From JBDTNL01 sp039933785 (GTDB lineage: Bacteria; Acidobacteriota; Thermoanaerobaculia; Multivoradales; JAGPDF01): a stretch of DNA of 53,050 nt. Positions 1 through 9,169 of the stretch are shown here, piece after piece (position 1 is the first letter of the stretch; each line of letters opens with the position of its first letter). The stretch lies in NCBI GenBank assembly GCA_039933785.1, contig JBDTNL010000025.1, forward strand, positions 1 through 53,050, in the 5' to 3' direction. The notes under the pieces are model-generated. The model made no database searches. It worked only from the letters and a program-made list of their open reading frames with translations, and was not told the origin of the DNA. The position numbers and the translations under genes are program-made.

Positions 1-5
1 TCACG

Positions 6-359
6 ATGTTCGCATTGGACATGGTCTGGCTCGGCGTCGTGGCGAAGGGCCTCTATGCGCGTCAAATGGCCACCCTGCTGCGTCCCGATGTGAAGTGGGT
101 GCCCGCCCTGATCTTTTACCTGCTTTACGTCGCCGCAGTCGTCGTGTTCGTAGTCATGCCGGCAGCCGAACGCAATTCACTCGCGCGCGCACTGGCCTTG
201 GGTGCGTTCTTTGGGCTTGCTGCGTACGCGACATATGACCTGACGAGCTTCGCGCTCATTCGCGACTTCCCGCTGCTCATCGTGATCGTCGATCTCGCGT
301 GGGGCATGGCGCTCACGACCGTGGCTGCCGGCGCCGGCTACTGGGCTGTCACTCGATAG
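6..359 (+). CDS. DUF2177 family membrane protein, 5' end probably outside window
   Basis: A 117-residue hydrophobic protein with about four membrane segments. It carries the pattern I associate with DUF2177: an N-terminal LDMVWLGVVAKG segment, a central FYLLYVAAVVVF helix, the AAYATYDLTS motif and a C-terminal DLAWGMAL segment. The function of the family is not established. The first in-frame ATG lies six bases from the window edge, and relatives usually have a further hydrophobic stretch before the WLG motif, so the true start is probably upstream and the gene is cut by the window. It converges on the SpoIID-type gene on the other strand with about 115 nt between the stops. Confidence 0.75.
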   Translation: MFALDMVWLGVVAKGLYARQMATLLRPDVKWVPALIFYLLYVAAVVVFVVMPAAERNSLARALALGAFFGLAAYATYDLTSFALIRDFPLLIVIVDLAWGMALTTVAAGAGYWAVTR

Positions 360-473
360 GCGACGGCAGGGGGAGACGGGAGGCGGCGAGCTGCTGCACC
401 TCAGCTTCGGATCACTCCTTGGCGCCAAGAAGCCCGGCCTGCTTCAACGCGCTCCTACCGACCAAGAGCACAC

Positions 474-2753
474 CTACCGTACAGCCGGCGCGCTCGTCGC
501 CGGGGGTACCAGTCGGCCGAACTCCACTCCGCTGTAGTAATGCAGAAGAATGTCCGAATAGTCGTGACCACGTAGCGCCATGCCGTAGGCACCCACCTGA
601 CAGAGACCAACGCCATGCCCCCAGCCGCGGCCCGAGAACAGCCAGCCGGCGGGGCGCCCTTGCGGTGAGAGGCGCTTGAAGGTGAAGAGGTTGTCCGGTA
701 CATCGAGCGTCCATCGCACGGCCAGGCCGTTGACGTCGACCACGTCTCCCTGCTTGCCGTGGAGACGCAGGCGGGCGACCCGGCCCGAGCTGCCGCGGGA
801 GATCACTTCGAAGCTTGCGAAGTCGAGGCCGGGATAGCGCGCCTTCACCAGTGTTGCAAGCTCGGTGTCGGTGCGGAAGCGGGTCCACGAGCTGCGGTTG
901 CTGGTGCGGTCGAAGCCGACGCCTTGCGGCTGGATCTCCTGCACCAGCGCGCTTAGCTGATCACCGCGCGAGTACAGGCGCAGGCGATCGCCGGGCACCA
1001 GGGACAGATCGCCGCTCAACGTCTCGACGCCCTGGCGGCGGAAGGTCGCGAGCTCGCCCGGCAGTGGCAGTGACTTCTCCTCGTCCTTGAGCGCCACGCG
1101 CAACTCGCCCTGGGCGAGACCGCGGAACGAGCCCTCGTCCTCGCGCAGCACGCCGAGATAGACCGCCAGCCGCAACAACAGCCCCTCGGCTTCGTCGGCC
1201 GCCAAGGGATGATCGAGCGCCGGGTCGAGCAGACCGGTCTTGGAGAAGTAGCTCGCGATCTGAATGTCCTGCGCCGACCAAGCCGCGGGCGGATCGGCGA
1301 CCAGGTAGGCAAGGTCCGGTGGCGCGACGAACAAGCGCGCGTCCAGCGCCAAATCGAATATCGAGGCCAGGTACCGTTGCACTTCCCCGCGGTCGAGCGA
1401 CGCGAGCCGATCCTCGGGAGGGGTCAAGCCCGCGAGGCGCGCGAGCTGCGTCAACCGGGCGCCGAGGTCGGCGGCGGGAGAGAGGCCCGGTGCCGGCGGT
1501 ACGAGACGCCGGGTGAGCGCCGCGGGAAAGCGCTCGCCTCGCGGCAGCGTGCCGCCGAGTGCCGACATGCCCTCCTCGTAGCACGGCACACCGCGCAGGT
1601 ACGGCGCGACCTTCAAGGGGAACATCACGCTCACGTCCTCGGTGCGTCCACCGCAGGTCGAGCTGTAGAGGGCGTCGATCGGCTCGCCACCGTAGACCAG
1701 GATCTGTCCCGCGGTCGCGGCGACCGCCTGGTCGGTCAGCGGATCCTCGCTCTCCATGCCGCGATAGACCTGGCAGCGCGGGGTCGCGCAGATGTCGTAG
1801 CCCTCGTCGCTAAACTCACCGAGGGTGCGCACGGTGTAGGTTCGCGCCGCCACGGCCTGCGCCTTGAGCGCCTCGAGCTGATTGAACACTCGGGGTCCCA
1901 TCTCGTTGGGGATCACCCCACGCAGGTAGTCCTCGAGGGTGAGCTCGTTGATCAGGTTGAGCGTGCCGCGATCGTTGAGATAGACCAGCACGCGCCCGCG
2001 ATAGCGGCCGCTGTCGAGGCGAATGCCGTCACTCCCGGCGGACTGCAGCATCAGCCAACGGCCCGCGACGTGAGTCTCCTTGCCGCCTTGGGTCACCTTG
2101 AGTCCGCCCTTGCCGACGCCCGAGCCCTCGCTCACCACCCAGCCCGCATCGAGGCCCAAGGTCTGCAGATGTTTGAGCGCGGCCTCCGCGGCTTCATGCG
2201 TCGCGTAGCGGCCGATGCGCACCCGATAGAGATCGGTGCGGGCGTCGAACACCGAGTCGGCGGCTTCTCCGGACGAGCGCTGCAGCTTGTCCGCCAAGCC
2301 CTTCGCCTGGCCTTCGTCCTTGAGCGCGGCGACCTGGAGACGGAAGACTTCGTGCCCAGCGACCGCGGAGAGCGGCTCGACCCGGAGCGGTGAGATCACC
2401 GGCACGCGAGCAGTTCCCAATTGGGCGGTGACCTCGGAGCCGCAACAGGGCAACATGATTTGCGCGAGGTCGGTGGCCAGGCCGACGCGGATGCGCTCCG
2501 GCGAGACCACGGTCACCCCCGGACGGACCGCGGGCGGCGACGCCGGCGGCTTCGCCGGCGCCGGCAGCGGCGCGAGCGCCGGAGGCAAGGGCGGCGGAGG
2601 CGCCGGTACGACCACGGCAAGCGGCTCCGGCGGAAGAGGTTCGGCGGGCGCCTCGGGAACCGTGTGCACCGGCTGCAACGAGCGGGCGCACGCCGCGCTC
2701 AACAGGACTGCCGCCGCCAGCCCGCGAAGCCGGGCTCGCCGGCGCCAGGTCAA
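474..2753 (-). CDS. SpoIID/LytB-domain lipoprotein with SPOR domain
   Basis: Predicted periplasmic peptidoglycan-binding and remodelling lipoprotein of about 759 residues. From the proposed TTG start it has an Arg-rich n-region, a hydrophobic core and a lipobox LSAAC with Cys22. A Pro/Ala linker follows, then a SPOR domain (about 137-207), then a SpoIID/LytB domain with the family blocks LTLEDYLRGVIPNEM and AVAARTYTV, and a C-terminal GRGWGHGVGLCQVGA block. SPOR binds denuded glycan strands, and SpoIID-family proteins act as lytic transglycosylases or their activators; both are family knowledge. The TTG at 2753 overlaps the upstream stop as TTGA and keeps the signal peptide intact, so I prefer it to the ATG at 2837, which would add 28 Arg/Gly-rich residues inside the previous gene. 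Last gene of the minus-strand run. Confidence 0.88.
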   Translation of the reverse strand: MTWRRRARLRGLAAAVLLSAACARSLQPVHTVPEAPAEPLPPEPLAVVVPAPPPPLPPALAPLPAPAKPPASPPAVRPGVTVVSPERIRVGLATDLAQIMLPCCGSEVTAQLGTARVPVISPLRVEPLSAVAGHEVFRLQVAALKDEGQAKGLADKLQRSSGEAADSVFDARTDLYRVRIGRYATHEAAEAALKHLQTLGLDAGWVVSEGSGVGKGGLKVTQGGKETHVAGRWLMLQSAGSDGIRLDSGRYRGRVLVYLNDRGTLNLINELTLEDYLRGVIPNEMGPRVFNQLEALKAQAVAARTYTVRTLGEFSDEGYDICATPRCQVYRGMESEDPLTDQAVAATAGQILVYGGEPIDALYSSTCGGRTEDVSVMFPLKVAPYLRGVPCYEEGMSALGGTLPRGERFPAALTRRLVPPAPGLSPAADLGARLTQLARLAGLTPPEDRLASLDRGEVQRYLASIFDLALDARLFVAPPDLAYLVADPPAAWSAQDIQIASYFSKTGLLDPALDHPLAADEAEGLLLRLAVYLGVLREDEGSFRGLAQGELRVALKDEEKSLPLPGELATFRRQGVETLSGDLSLVPGDRLRLYSRGDQLSALVQEIQPQGVGFDRTSNRSSWTRFRTDTELATLVKARYPGLDFASFEVISRGSSGRVARLRLHGKQGDVVDVNGLAVRWTLDVPDNLFTFKRLSPQGRPAGWLFSGRGWGHGVGLCQVGAYGMALRGHDYSDILLHYYSGVEFGRLVPPATSAPAVR

Positions 2754-3700
2754 CGGACCTCCTCGCGGGCTTCGTCTCGAACCAGCGCCACCAGGGAGGC
2801 GGCCAGCGCCACTTGGAGCGCGCCGCTCACACCCCACTGCACGAGGTACATCACACCCTTCAGCACCAGGCCGCCGAACATCGCATCACGGAACGCGAGA
2901 TCGATACCGAGCGAGAGCGGCACGAACACCATCGAGACGACGACCGAAGCCACCATGCCGAGAAGCATGATCAGCAGGAGTCCGCCGAGACGTTTGCCGA
3001 GCACCCGCCGCGCGCGCCGTGAGGCGACCCTCAGGCTCGAATCGCTGTTCGCGAGGTCCGCCTGCGCGACGCCGACCCAGAGGCCCATCAGAAGCATCAG
3101 GAAGAACAAGGGCAGCACGCCGCCGCAACCAACGCCCACCGCGGCGACGCCCCCCCACGCCTGGCCCGCCAGGGCGACCAGCCCGGCGAGCAGGATGAAG
3201 CCGGCGAACAGCACGGTGAAGAGCATGAGCACCAGATTGAAGAACCAGAAGAATCGCCAGACGTGACTCGCGCCCCAGCCGCGAAAATTCTCCGCGGTGA
3301 AGGTGCGGAACAAGCGCCAGTCACCCGGCGGCCCCGCGGGCGACTGGCGATCGCCTGCCACCAGCACGCCGTACATGCCGGCCTGGAAGAAGCACCACAC
3401 GATCATGCCGAGAGTGCCGATGGCGACGACCGCAATCAGTGCCAGTGCCATAGGCACCGAGAAGGCGAACAACTCGGTCACGAAGCGCCCGCCCCAATCG
3501 CTCACCCACTGGCTGATGTCTTGCGGCGAACGCAAGGCGGTGAATCCGGCGAACCCGATTAGGAAGAGCAACGGCAGCACGCTCGCGACGGTCAGGATCG
3601 CCGACAGGGTCAGGCCGACCCACTGCGCCAGCACCAGCTCCCAGTTGGCGCGGGCGTTGGCGACGCCGCGCCGGACACACTCGATGGCCGGCAGGCTCAT
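2750..3700 (-). CDS. Polytopic membrane protein of unknown function
   Basis: A 316-residue integral membrane protein with about six hydrophobic segments (near 25-50, 78-110, 150-180, 185-210, 235-265 and 285-305) and a short soluble loop after the third. The layout resembles the DUF4013/glycerophosphodiester-phosphodiesterase membrane-domain type of bacterial protein, but I see no diagnostic motif and assign no function. It starts with ATG inside an ATGA overlap with the DnaC-like gene and ends inside a TTGA overlap with the SpoIID lipoprotein gene. It is therefore almost certainly co-translated with both. Confidence 0.78.
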   Translation of the reverse strand: MSLPAIECVRRGVANARANWELVLAQWVGLTLSAILTVASVLPLLFLIGFAGFTALRSPQDISQWVSDWGGRFVTELFAFSVPMALALIAVVAIGTLGMIVWCFFQAGMYGVLVAGDRQSPAGPPGDWRLFRTFTAENFRGWGASHVWRFFWFFNLVLMLFTVLFAGFILLAGLVALAGQAWGGVAAVGVGCGGVLPLFFLMLLMGLWVGVAQADLANSDSSLRVASRRARRVLGKRLGGLLLIMLLGMVASVVVSMVFVPLSLGIDLAFRDAMFGGLVLKGVMYLVQWGVSGALQVALAASLVALVRDEAREEVR

Positions 3701-4494
3701 GCGGATCCGGGGCCAGCCATGCGGATATTGCGCCGGAAGTCCTCACCTTCAATAACAATGGGCTGTGCCATCTCATAGAGGCGCGACAGCAACATGAGGG
3801 GAATGCGCGCGGCGAGCAACTCCGGAGCGACGAGCACACTGTCGGCGCCCCGATCCAGGGACCGTGCCGGTGCCGCTGAGGACTCGAGGCGAAAGTTCGT
3901 GGTGAAGATTGTAGGTAGGCGCTTTGTGTAACGGGTGTTAAGGATCAGGTAAAGAGTGTCCGTCACCCAGGCGGTAGGCTTCTGCGCTCCGAGCTCGTCG
4001 AGGACCAACACTTCAGCGTTGATCACCGGGTCGAGCACGTCGTGCTTAGACTCCGCCGAGGAGGGATCAAATGTTGATTGGATCTGCGCGATAAGCGAGG
4101 TGAAGTCGACGAAGCGGCCGCGGATACCGTAGCGTCGAACAAGCTCGCCAAGGACCGCCACGGCAAGGTGCGTCTTGCCTACGCCGGGCGTACCGATGAA
4201 CAGCAGCCCTTGCTCCCGAAACTTGCCCTCGTCGGTAATAAAACCGTCCACATAGGCTTGCGCCAAGGCTTTCGCTCGCACCTGACTCGGCCCACGAGGC
4301 CCGGCCCTAAAATTCGCAAGTCCACAGGCTTGATATCGCAAAGGAATGCCCGTTTTCGCGAGCAACTGTTCGAGGCGCCCGCGTTTGCGGCAGTCACAGG
4401 GAATGGCGGTGCCGTTGCGCCCATCCGGCACGACGACCCAGCCTTTGCCCTCGCACTCCGGGCAAACACCTTCCGGAAGAGGCTCTTCAACCAC
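3697..4494 (-). CDS. DnaC/IstB-like AAA+ ATPase with N-terminal zinc-binding motif
   Basis: A 265-residue P-loop ATPase. The N-terminus has a zinc-knuckle-like set of cysteines: C11 and C14 in a CPECEGKG context, then C33 and C35. The AAA+ core has Walker A GTPGVGKT (101-108), Walker B VLVLDELG (162-169) and a sensor-like IFTTNF segment. This matches helicase loaders (DnaC, DnaI) and IstB transposase helpers. No IstA-like integrase, terminal inverted repeats or other IS parts are nearby, so a cellular helicase-loader or AAA+ adaptor role is more likely; the actual partner is unknown. It shares an ATGA overlap with the downstream membrane protein gene. The start leaves 52 nt after the upstream small secreted protein gene. 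Confidence 0.85.
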   Translation of the reverse strand: MVEEPLPEGVCPECEGKGWVVVPDGRNGTAIPCDCRKRGRLEQLLAKTGIPLRYQACGLANFRAGPRGPSQVRAKALAQAYVDGFITDEGKFREQGLLFIGTPGVGKTHLAVAVLGELVRRYGIRGRFVDFTSLIAQIQSTFDPSSAESKHDVLDPVINAEVLVLDELGAQKPTAWVTDTLYLILNTRYTKRLPTIFTTNFRLESSAAPARSLDRGADSVLVAPELLAARIPLMLLSRLYEMAQPIVIEGEDFRRNIRMAGPGSA

Positions 4495-4546
4495 GGCGAA
4501 ATCGTAACACGCAGCTCGCGGCGGACTCAGTTCCCGCTGCCCCGCG

Positions 4547-4960
4547 CTACTGCCACTTGGCGAACTTCAGCTTCAGCTGAGCGCGATACCGGGCGAGCGG
4601 CGCAGACAATCCGTCTATGAGCTTCAGCGCCTGTGCGCGGTCGAGGTGGGTCGAGTAGGAACCCTGGAGCTTGGGATCGGGCAAGTCCACCAGAATGGCC
4701 TCGCCGTCCTCCGCCTTGAACTGCAGTGTGGTGTCCTGCGCATCGACGAAACCAACGAAGTCGTCCTTGGTAGCCAGGGCCCGGCGTGCCACGGCCATGG
4801 CGTTTCCAGAGACCACGGGCTTTTCCGGAGTGGTCTCCTTGCAGGGTCGCCCGGAGTGGATGCAGTAGAAATACTTCAGCTGGCTCTGGGGGCCCGCCGA
4901 GGCCGCAGCAGAAACCGCGAGGCCTAGGGTCAGCAGCAAGAAAAACGCTCGCATGGTCAC
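4547..4960 (-). CDS. Small secreted protein of unknown function
   Basis: A 137-residue protein with a clear signal peptide (hydrophobic core FFLLLTLGLAVSAAASA, cleavage likely after an Ala-x-Ala near residue 22). A mature domain of about 115 residues follows, containing a close Cys pair (YCIHSGRPC). I do not recognise the family. Start: a GTG at 4960 sits in a GTGA overlap with the MBL hydrolase stop, and an ATG two codons later (4954) is equally good. The tight coupling suggests it is translated with the metallo-hydrolase, possibly as a periplasmic companion; that is inference. Confidence 0.7.
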   Translation of the reverse strand: MTMRAFFLLLTLGLAVSAAASAGPQSQLKYFYCIHSGRPCKETTPEKPVVSGNAMAVARRALATKDDFVGFVDAQDTTLQFKAEDGEAILVDLPDPKLQGSYSTHLDRAQALKLIDGLSAPLARYRAQLKLKFAKWQ

Positions 4961-6195
4961 CTCGCGCCGGTCGATCCGCTGGGAACGGAGTCAGTGTACT
5001 GCGAGTTTGGAACGGCGCGGAAGCGCAGCCACTCACCGGGCAGCGGCCAGGTGAAGCCCGGCTCGGATGGGCCGCACACCGGATCGAGAGGAGGGCGCAC
5101 CCGCTGGCCGCTCTCCCCCAACGTCTCGCGCACCCGCTGCAGATAGGTATCCACCAGGTCGTCGCTCAGCAGGGGAACGAACCGCAGAGGATCGGTCCGC
5201 GGAATGAAGAAGTCCTCCCAGTGCGCCAGCATCACGTGCGCCGGCTTGGCTCGAGCGAGAATCCATTCGGGCGCTGCGGTCACATACTGATGCGAGGCGA
5301 CGCAGAGCACCGCCAAATCGACCGACTGCTCGTCTTGCGGACCGGGAGCGGACGGCCAGCCTTGCCCGACGTCATTCGCCGAGTCCTGGTAGTACATGCG
5401 GAATCGTGACTGGCCATCCGTCGGATCGAGCAGGTCGATCAGGAATGCCCAAGTGCCACCGTCGCGAAGATCGTCGACCGCGTGCGCTTCCCAGGGCGTC
5501 GTCCAGGGCTTGGTGTCGAATCCCTTGCCCCAGGTGTAGTGATCGAAGTGCGGCGCGTGTCGGGAGGGAATCGGCCACAGGCGAAATATCGGGCGGCCCG
5601 CGGGGCCGTCGACCACGATCCACTCGCGCGGCTCGACGTCGATTCGCGCCACCCGTGCCGCGAGCTCCGGGTAGGCGGCCAGCGCCGCAGCGCCGCTGCC
5701 GTTCACCAGCAAGCGAGCCTGGGGCGTCTGCTGGCGCGCAACGAAGGGCAGGTCGCCAATATGGTCGTAGTGCGAATGGCCCGCGAAGACGGCGCGTACC
5801 TTCGCTATCGGAACGTCGGCCAGGCCTTGGCGAATCGCAGCGGCGTCGATACGCAGTTTCCCGAGCCCGACACGGAGCAGCGATTCGTTGGAGAAGAACG
5901 GCCCGGCGAGAAGAGCGCTCCCCTGCCACTCGAGGTAGAGCCCGCCGGCGCCGAGATACTTCACGCAAACGTCGTTCGGACCGCACGCCGGCCGCTTCGC
6001 CGCCGGACACGCGCCCTCGGTGGGCGGTGCCGCGACGTCGAAATCGCGGCCACCGTGGTTGAGGACGTAAGTTCCCCGGATGACATGGCCGCCCCGGATG
6101 TAGAGCAGCCCCGAACCGCTGGCCGCCGCCGCGACGCAAAGGGCGACGACCGCTCGCCGGCCCCACCTCGACCCACGGGATGGCGCGACGATCAA
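4957..6195 (-). CDS. MBL-fold metallo-hydrolase, exported
   Basis: A 412-residue metallo-beta-lactamase-fold hydrolase. An N-terminal membrane/signal segment (about 13-32) is followed by the zinc-binding signature GHSHYDH (HxHxDH), a later SRHAPHF histidine cluster and a late LAHWEDFF segment. This layout recalls exported NAPE-PLD/UlaG-like members, but the substrate cannot be inferred. The start is a TTG whose last two bases begin the hspR stop (TTGA overlap), and the stop overlaps the next gene's GTG. The protein is thus embedded between a heat-shock repressor and a small secreted protein. Placement under HspR suggests stress induction (inference). Confidence 0.8.
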   Translation of the reverse strand: MIVAPSRGSRWGRRAVVALCVAAAASGSGLLYIRGGHVIRGTYVLNHGGRDFDVAAPPTEGACPAAKRPACGPNDVCVKYLGAGGLYLEWQGSALLAGPFFSNESLLRVGLGKLRIDAAAIRQGLADVPIAKVRAVFAGHSHYDHIGDLPFVARQQTPQARLLVNGSGAAALAAYPELAARVARIDVEPREWIVVDGPAGRPIFRLWPIPSRHAPHFDHYTWGKGFDTKPWTTPWEAHAVDDLRDGGTWAFLIDLLDPTDGQSRFRMYYQDSANDVGQGWPSAPGPQDEQSVDLAVLCVASHQYVTAAPEWILARAKPAHVMLAHWEDFFIPRTDPLRFVPLLSDDLVDTYLQRVRETLGESGQRVRPPLDPVCGPSEPGFTWPLPGEWLRFRAVPNSQYTDSVPSGSTGAR

Positions 6196-6578
6196 CGCTT
6201 GACCAGGGCGCCGCGTTCGACCTTCACCAGAGCGTGCTGGCGATCGATGCCCGCCCGGCGATCGAGAAAGTCCTCCTCGACCCGCCGCACCAGACGCTCG
6301 ACTTCACCCTGCATCTGGGCCAGCTGCTCGCGCATGTTGAGGATCACCTCGACGCCGGCGAGATTCACGCCCAGGTCCCGGGTCAGGTTCAGGATGATCT
6401 CCAGGCGCTGGATAGCGGTCTCGTCGTAGAGGCGGGTGTTGCCGTCCGAACGCGCGGGCGTGATCAAGCCTTCGCGCTCGTACATACGGAGGGTCTGCGG
6501 ATGAATCTGATAGCGCTCCGCGACGACGCTGATCATCACCAGGTGATGCGGACGCCGGGTACGTTTGGCGCGCGCCAT
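6192..6578 (-). CDS. hspR: MerR-family heat-shock repressor HspR
   Basis: A 128-residue MerR-type regulator. The N-terminal helix-turn-helix contains the HspR-diagnostic order MISVVAERYQIHPQTLRMYER, quoted here only as separate blocks: VVAERYQIHPQT then LRMYEREGLI. After that come ARSDGNTRLY, LTRDLGVNLAGVEVIL and a coiled-coil dimerisation helix with QLAQMQGEVERL. HspR proteins repress dnaK operons and use DnaK as co-repressor in actinobacteria and some other phyla. Here the gene lies one nucleotide after hsp20 and directly downstream of dnaK, fitting autoregulation of the whole operon. Confidence 0.88.
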   Translation of the reverse strand: MARAKRTRRPHHLVMISVVAERYQIHPQTLRMYEREGLITPARSDGNTRLYDETAIQRLEIILNLTRDLGVNLAGVEVILNMREQLAQMQGEVERLVRRVEEDFLDRRAGIDRQHALVKVERGALVKR

Positions 6579-6579
6579 G

Positions 6580-7041
6580 TCAGCCGCCGGTCGATGAATC
6601 GCGAATCGGAATGGTGCGTGCCTTGCTCGCCGGTTGGCGCTGCTTGGCGGCTCTGACGGTCAGCACGCCGCGATCGAAGGCGGCCTCGACCGAGGCCGGA
6701 TCGAGCGCGTGCTCCATCTCGAAAGAACGCCGGAACGGACCGTAGTTGCGTTCCATGCGCACGAACCCTTGCCCTTCCTCCAACGGTTGGCGCTGGCCGG
6801 AGATCTCCAGTCGGCGGTCCTTCACCGCGACTTCGATGTCTTCGCGGCGCACACCGGGGAGCTCCGCGACCAGGACATACCCGTCACCGGTCTCCAACAC
6901 GTCGACCGCTGGGGCCCAGGTACCGGGAGAACGCTCCTCGCGGACCGGCAACCCGGCCCCGAGGAGCGCTTCCTCGAACAATGAATTGACGCGCAAGCGG
7001 ATCCGCTGCAACTCGTCCAGGTGAGCTCTCTTGATCGACAT
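6580..7041 (-). CDS. Hsp20/alpha-crystallin small heat-shock protein
   Basis: A small ATP-independent holdase chaperone of 153 residues. After an N-terminal helical arm comes the alpha-crystallin domain. It is seen from PAVDVLETGDGYVLVAELPGV, given here as PAVDV...AELPGV, through LEISGQR and FRRSFEM to the terminal DRGVLTV block. A C-terminal extension carries an I-P-I motif (TIPIRD), which mediates oligomerisation in this family. I chose the ATG at 7041 rather than the one five codons earlier because a GAGGAG Shine-Dalgarno lies at the right distance before it. It follows dnaK after 67 nt that contain a hairpin. Confidence 0.9.
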   Translation of the reverse strand: MSIKRAHLDELQRIRLRVNSLFEEALLGAGLPVREERSPGTWAPAVDVLETGDGYVLVAELPGVRREDIEVAVKDRRLEISGQRQPLEEGQGFVRMERNYGPFRRSFEMEHALDPASVEAAFDRGVLTVRAAKQRQPASKARTIPIRDSSTGG

Positions 7042-7084
7042 GATCACTCTCCTCACGTCGCCGCCCGCGCGCCGGCAGTACGAA

Positions 7085-7102
7085 GCGCTTTGGAAAAAGC
7101 GC
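7085..7102 (-). other. Intercistronic hairpin between dnaK and hsp20
   Basis: A perfect 7-bp inverted repeat (GCGCTTT / AAAGCGC) with a 4-nt loop lies between the dnaK stop and the hsp20 start. No T-run follows it on the minus strand, so it is not a classical intrinsic terminator. It may stabilise or process the dnaK end of the transcript and so set the DnaK:Hsp20 ratio (inference). Confidence 0.4.
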
Positions 7103-7108
7103 GGCGGG

Positions 7109-9022
<1,914 letters not shown>

Positions 9023-9049
9023 GAGAAATCCTCCTGTTCCAGTTAGAAC

Positions 9050-9078
9050 GATACACGATCTCAGCGGATATCAGTCAA
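9050..9078 (-). promoter_or_regulatory. Candidate dnaK promoter
   Basis: Reading the minus strand, TTGACT (9078-9073) is followed after 17 nt by TGTATC (9055-9050). The -35 is close to consensus and the -10 is weak. The distance to the dnaK ATG leaves a leader of about 20 nt including the AGGAGG site. Assigned by eye only. Confidence 0.4.
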
Positions 9079-9085
9079 TTTCCGT

Positions 9086-9110
9086 CTTCTCATGATCTAA
9101 CAACGAGAAG
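9086..9110. promoter_or_regulatory. Inverted repeat upstream of dnaK -35, candidate HspR operator
   Basis: CTTCTC and GAGAAG arms separated by 13 nt, ending 8 nt upstream of the proposed -35. Streptomyces HspR sites (HAIR) have the pattern CTTGAGT-N7-ACTCAAG; this repeat shares the CTT...AAG outer bases but not the spacing, so the assignment rests mainly on position. Confidence 0.3.
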
Positions 9111-9169
9111 CTAAGATTTCTTCCCGGACCGGCCCATCCCCGGCAAAGCCAAACGCGCAATGCCGTGGA

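Noticed and set aside
418..429. CTTGGCGCCAAG perfect palindrome between convergent genes
   Set aside because: Twelve bases with no loop or T-tract; expected by chance in 53 kb of GC-rich DNA and no partner signal.
3697..4494. IS21-type IstB transposition helper
   Set aside because: No istA, no terminal inverted repeats or duplications, and tight coupling to non-mobile genes.
9023..9169. A canonical HAIR (CTTGAGT-N7-ACTCAAG) or CIRCE element before dnaK
   Set aside because: Neither consensus is present; only the CTTCTC/GAGAAG repeat was found.
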